From Lysobacteraceae bacterium (GTDB lineage: Bacteria; Pseudomonadota; Gammaproteobacteria; Xanthomonadales; Rhodanobacteraceae), in contig JAGWNA010000001.1 in assembly GCA_028871555.1 (NCBI GenBank), positions 62,001 through 126,000 of the forward strand: 64,000 nucleotides of DNA, given 5' to 3'. Both the position numbers and the translations under genes were made by a program. Shown here piece by piece: positions 62,828 through 64,000 of this stretch; position 1 is the stretch's first letter, and every line of letters begins with the position of its first letter. Below the pieces are notes generated by a model, which saw nothing but the letters and a program-made list of their open reading frames with translations, was not told where the DNA came from and searched no databases.

Positions 62828-62862
62828 CCGAAGGGCCAGCGTCGAGCTGGCCCTTCGGCTTT
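62828..62862 (+). terminator. terminator of the autotransporter gene
   Basis: CCGAAGGGCCAGC pairs with GCTGGCCCTTCGG around GTCGA, a 13-bp stem, followed by CTTTG. It lies 33 bases beyond the stop codon. Confidence 0.75.
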
Positions 62863-62944
62863 GTCGGCCTTCAGGACGCAGCGAACCGGCCGATCAAGCA
62901 ACTGTGTGAACTCATGGCCGTCCATGAAGTTTCAAATGAATCTG

Positions 62945-62974
62945 TTGACCGCAGCGCAGCAATCCCTCTAAGGT
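62945..62974 (+). promoter_or_regulatory. candidate promoter of the threonine operon
   Basis: TTGACC at 62945-62950 and TAAGGT at 62969-62974 are separated by 18 bases. The predicted transcript start lies close to 62981, upstream of the shorter leader-peptide start. Confidence 0.45.
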
Positions 62975-63038
62975 TGGTTCCATGCCGCATCTTTCCGCAC
63001 CAGCACGCAGCCACCTTGCTCCGGTTTCCGCCGGGCGC

Positions 63039-63155
63039 ATGACGTTGCCGGCCTGGCGTCGCGGACCCGGCTGCGGCACGCTTTCCCTCGCCACCACGAT
63101 TACCACCACGACCACGATTACCACTCGGTCGGGGTGGGTGTCCGTGCGCGAATAG
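63039..63155 (+). CDS. thrL: threonine operon leader peptide
   Basis: A 38-residue frame whose centre reads ATTITTTTTITT: nine Thr and two Ile codons in eleven. This is the hallmark of the thr attenuation leader, where ribosome stalling on scarce Thr/Ile-tRNA prevents terminator formation. It lies 92 bases before the homoserine dehydrogenase start, with a hairpin between. An in-frame ATG at 62982, with AAGG upstream, would give a 57-residue version, so the true start is uncertain. The stop is TAG at 63153. Confidence 0.85.
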   Translation: MTLPAWRRGPGCGTLSLATTITTTTTITTRSGWVSVRE

Positions 63156-63171
63156 GTTCTTCCACTACGCA

Positions 63172-63200
63172 ACGGCCCCGCCCTCGACGAGGCGGGCCGT
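63172..63200 (+). promoter_or_regulatory. attenuator hairpin of the threonine operon
   Basis: ACGGCCC pairs with GGGCCGT, and inner GCC/GGC and TCG/CGA pairs extend the stem with small bulges. It sits 17 bases after the leader stop, where an attenuator is expected. No T-run follows, so termination may be Rho-assisted or the stem may act on translation. Confidence 0.6.
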
Positions 63201-63247
63201 CGCACTCCGACACCGCCAGCGAGCACGGGCCTCATCCGGAGGCTATC

Positions 63248-64000
63248 GTGAACACCTGTGCATCCCAACTCGCCGAACACCCGCTGCCGCCGCGGCGGCT
63301 GCCGGTTCAGCCGGCACAGGCCGCGCGCCGCCGTGTGCTGGCCGTGGGCCTGATCGGGCCTGGCCGGGTCGGCAGTGCCCTGCTCGACCAGCTGCGCGCT
63401 GCGCAACCGCGTCTGGCCCGCGACAGCGGACTGGACCTGAAGCTGTGCGGGGTGGTGGCCAGCAAGCGCATGTGGCTGGACTGCGACGATGCCGAGCTCA
63501 ACGGCCGCCACGACGGCGCGCAGATCTGGCGGCCGAACGACCTCGACGCCTTTGCCGCGCACATCCGCGGCAACGACGCACGCCACGCGCTGCTGATCGA
63601 CTGCAGCGCCAACGACGATGTGGCCGCGCACTACGCCCACTGGCTGGCCGCCGGCATCCATGTGGTGACCCCGAACAAGCTTGCCGGCAGCGGTCCGCTG
63701 GCACGCTGGCAGGCGATTCGCGCGGCCGGCGCCAGCGGTGCGCGCTTCCGCTACGAAGCCACCGTGTGTGCCGGCCTGCCGGTAGTGCAGACGTTGCGCG
63801 ACCTGCTCGATACCGGCGACGAACTGCTCGCAGTCGAGGGCATGTTCTCCGGCACGCTGGCCTGGCTGTGCAACCGCCACGACGGTCGCCAGCCCTTCTC
63901 CGCGCTGGTGCGCGAGGCGCATGCGCTGGGCTATACCGAGCCCGATCCGCGCGACGACCTGTCGGGTATCGATGTGGCACGCAAGCTGGTGATCCTGGCG
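63248..64000 (+). CDS. hom: homoserine dehydrogenase, 3' partial
   Basis: 251 codons are visible and the frame runs off the window end. After about 28 residues comes the NADP-binding fold VLAVGLIGPGRVGSALLDQL. It is followed by VTPNKLAGSG, the substrate-site YEATVCAGLPVVQTL, EGMFSGTLAWL and EPDPRDDLSGIDVARKLVIL, all standard for the ThrA/MetL dehydrogenase domain. It reduces aspartate semialdehyde to homoserine. The GTG start has GGAGG 5 bases upstream, so the protein lacks the N-terminal aspartokinase domain of fused ThrA. It is controlled by the leader peptide just upstream. Confidence 0.93.
   Translation, partial: MNTCASQLAEHPLPPRRLPVQPAQAARRRVLAVGLIGPGRVGSALLDQLRAAQPRLARDSGLDLKLCGVVASKRMWLDCDDAELNGRHDGAQIWRPNDLDAFAAHIRGNDARHALLIDCSANDDVAAHYAHWLAAGIHVVTPNKLAGSGPLARWQAIRAAGASGARFRYEATVCAGLPVVQTLRDLLDTGDELLAVEGMFSGTLAWLCNRHDGRQPFSALVREAHALGYTEPDPRDDLSGIDVARKLVILA

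Noticed and set aside
63172-63200. Simple intrinsic terminator unrelated to attenuation
   Set aside because: Its place between a Thr-rich leader and homoserine dehydrogenase, and the absence of a T-run, fit an attenuator better.
62796-63247. CRISPR-like or tandem repeat reading of the ACC/ACG/ATT-rich stretch
   Set aside because: The repetition is explained by Thr and Ile codons of the thr leader peptide.

Overview
The window is about 64 kb of GC-rich DNA whose proteins look like a gammaproteobacterium of the order Xanthomonadales, probably Rhodanobacteraceae (Rhodanobacter/Dyella/Frateuria type). That placement rests on the character of the proteins and is not proven. No mobility, phage, plasmid or CRISPR genes are visible.

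Region 1 (1-38.6 kb) is an exosortase A (XrtA) exopolysaccharide locus. On the left are the C-terminal part of a PrsT-type TPR protein, a decayed polysaccharide deacetylase, a phosphatidylserine decarboxylase-like enzyme with a small membrane partner, a large secreted protein of unknown function, an acyltransferase-3/SGNH protein, a glutaminase-dead asparagine synthase homologue and a polysaccharide pyruvyl transferase. From 38471 down to 11082, 22 genes lie in one direction with tiny gaps or 4-base stop/start overlaps, and read as one long operon. In transcription order they are: EpsB-type priming sugar transferase, Wza-like export lipoprotein, Wzz-like chain-length protein, tyrosine autokinase, TIGR03016 outer-membrane barrel, AAA ATPase, DUF3473 deacetylase, FemAB-like protein, TIGR03087 glycosyltransferase, XrtA fused to EpsI, TIGR03088 glycosyltransferase, amidotransferase, sulfotransferase, two GT4 enzymes, ATP-grasp, alpha/alpha-toroid protein, O-ligase-like polymerase, another GT4, methyltransferase, Wzx-type flippase and GT2. 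Together they would prime, assemble, decorate, flip, polymerise and export a capsule or slime polysaccharide. A near-consensus CRP/Clp-type site lies in the promoter region at the head of this operon.

Region 2 (38.8-50.5 kb) is a housekeeping-like stretch: tRNA-Arg(CCG), an M61 peptidase, a membrane diguanylate cyclase, an amino-acid permease with a 22-bp palindrome upstream, a sterol-desaturase-family hydroxylase, a glycerophosphodiesterase next to an LTA-synthase-like membrane phosphoglycerol transferase, and a divergent 2',3'-cyclic nucleotide phosphodiesterase-type lipoprotein.

Region 3 (50.6-62.8 kb) holds an ATP-grasp protein, a SerC homologue, an ECF sigma/FecR/TonB-receptor cell-surface signalling trio and a giant autotransporter with an Asp-box beta-propeller passenger. 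Two copies of an imperfectly palindromic repeat of about 162 bp occur here, in opposite orientations. One abuts the ATP-grasp start and the other forms the 5' end of the TonB receptor gene.

Region 4 (62.9-64 kb) is the start of a threonine operon: promoter, Thr/Ile-rich leader peptide, attenuator hairpin and the first 251 codons of homoserine dehydrogenase, cut by the window end.
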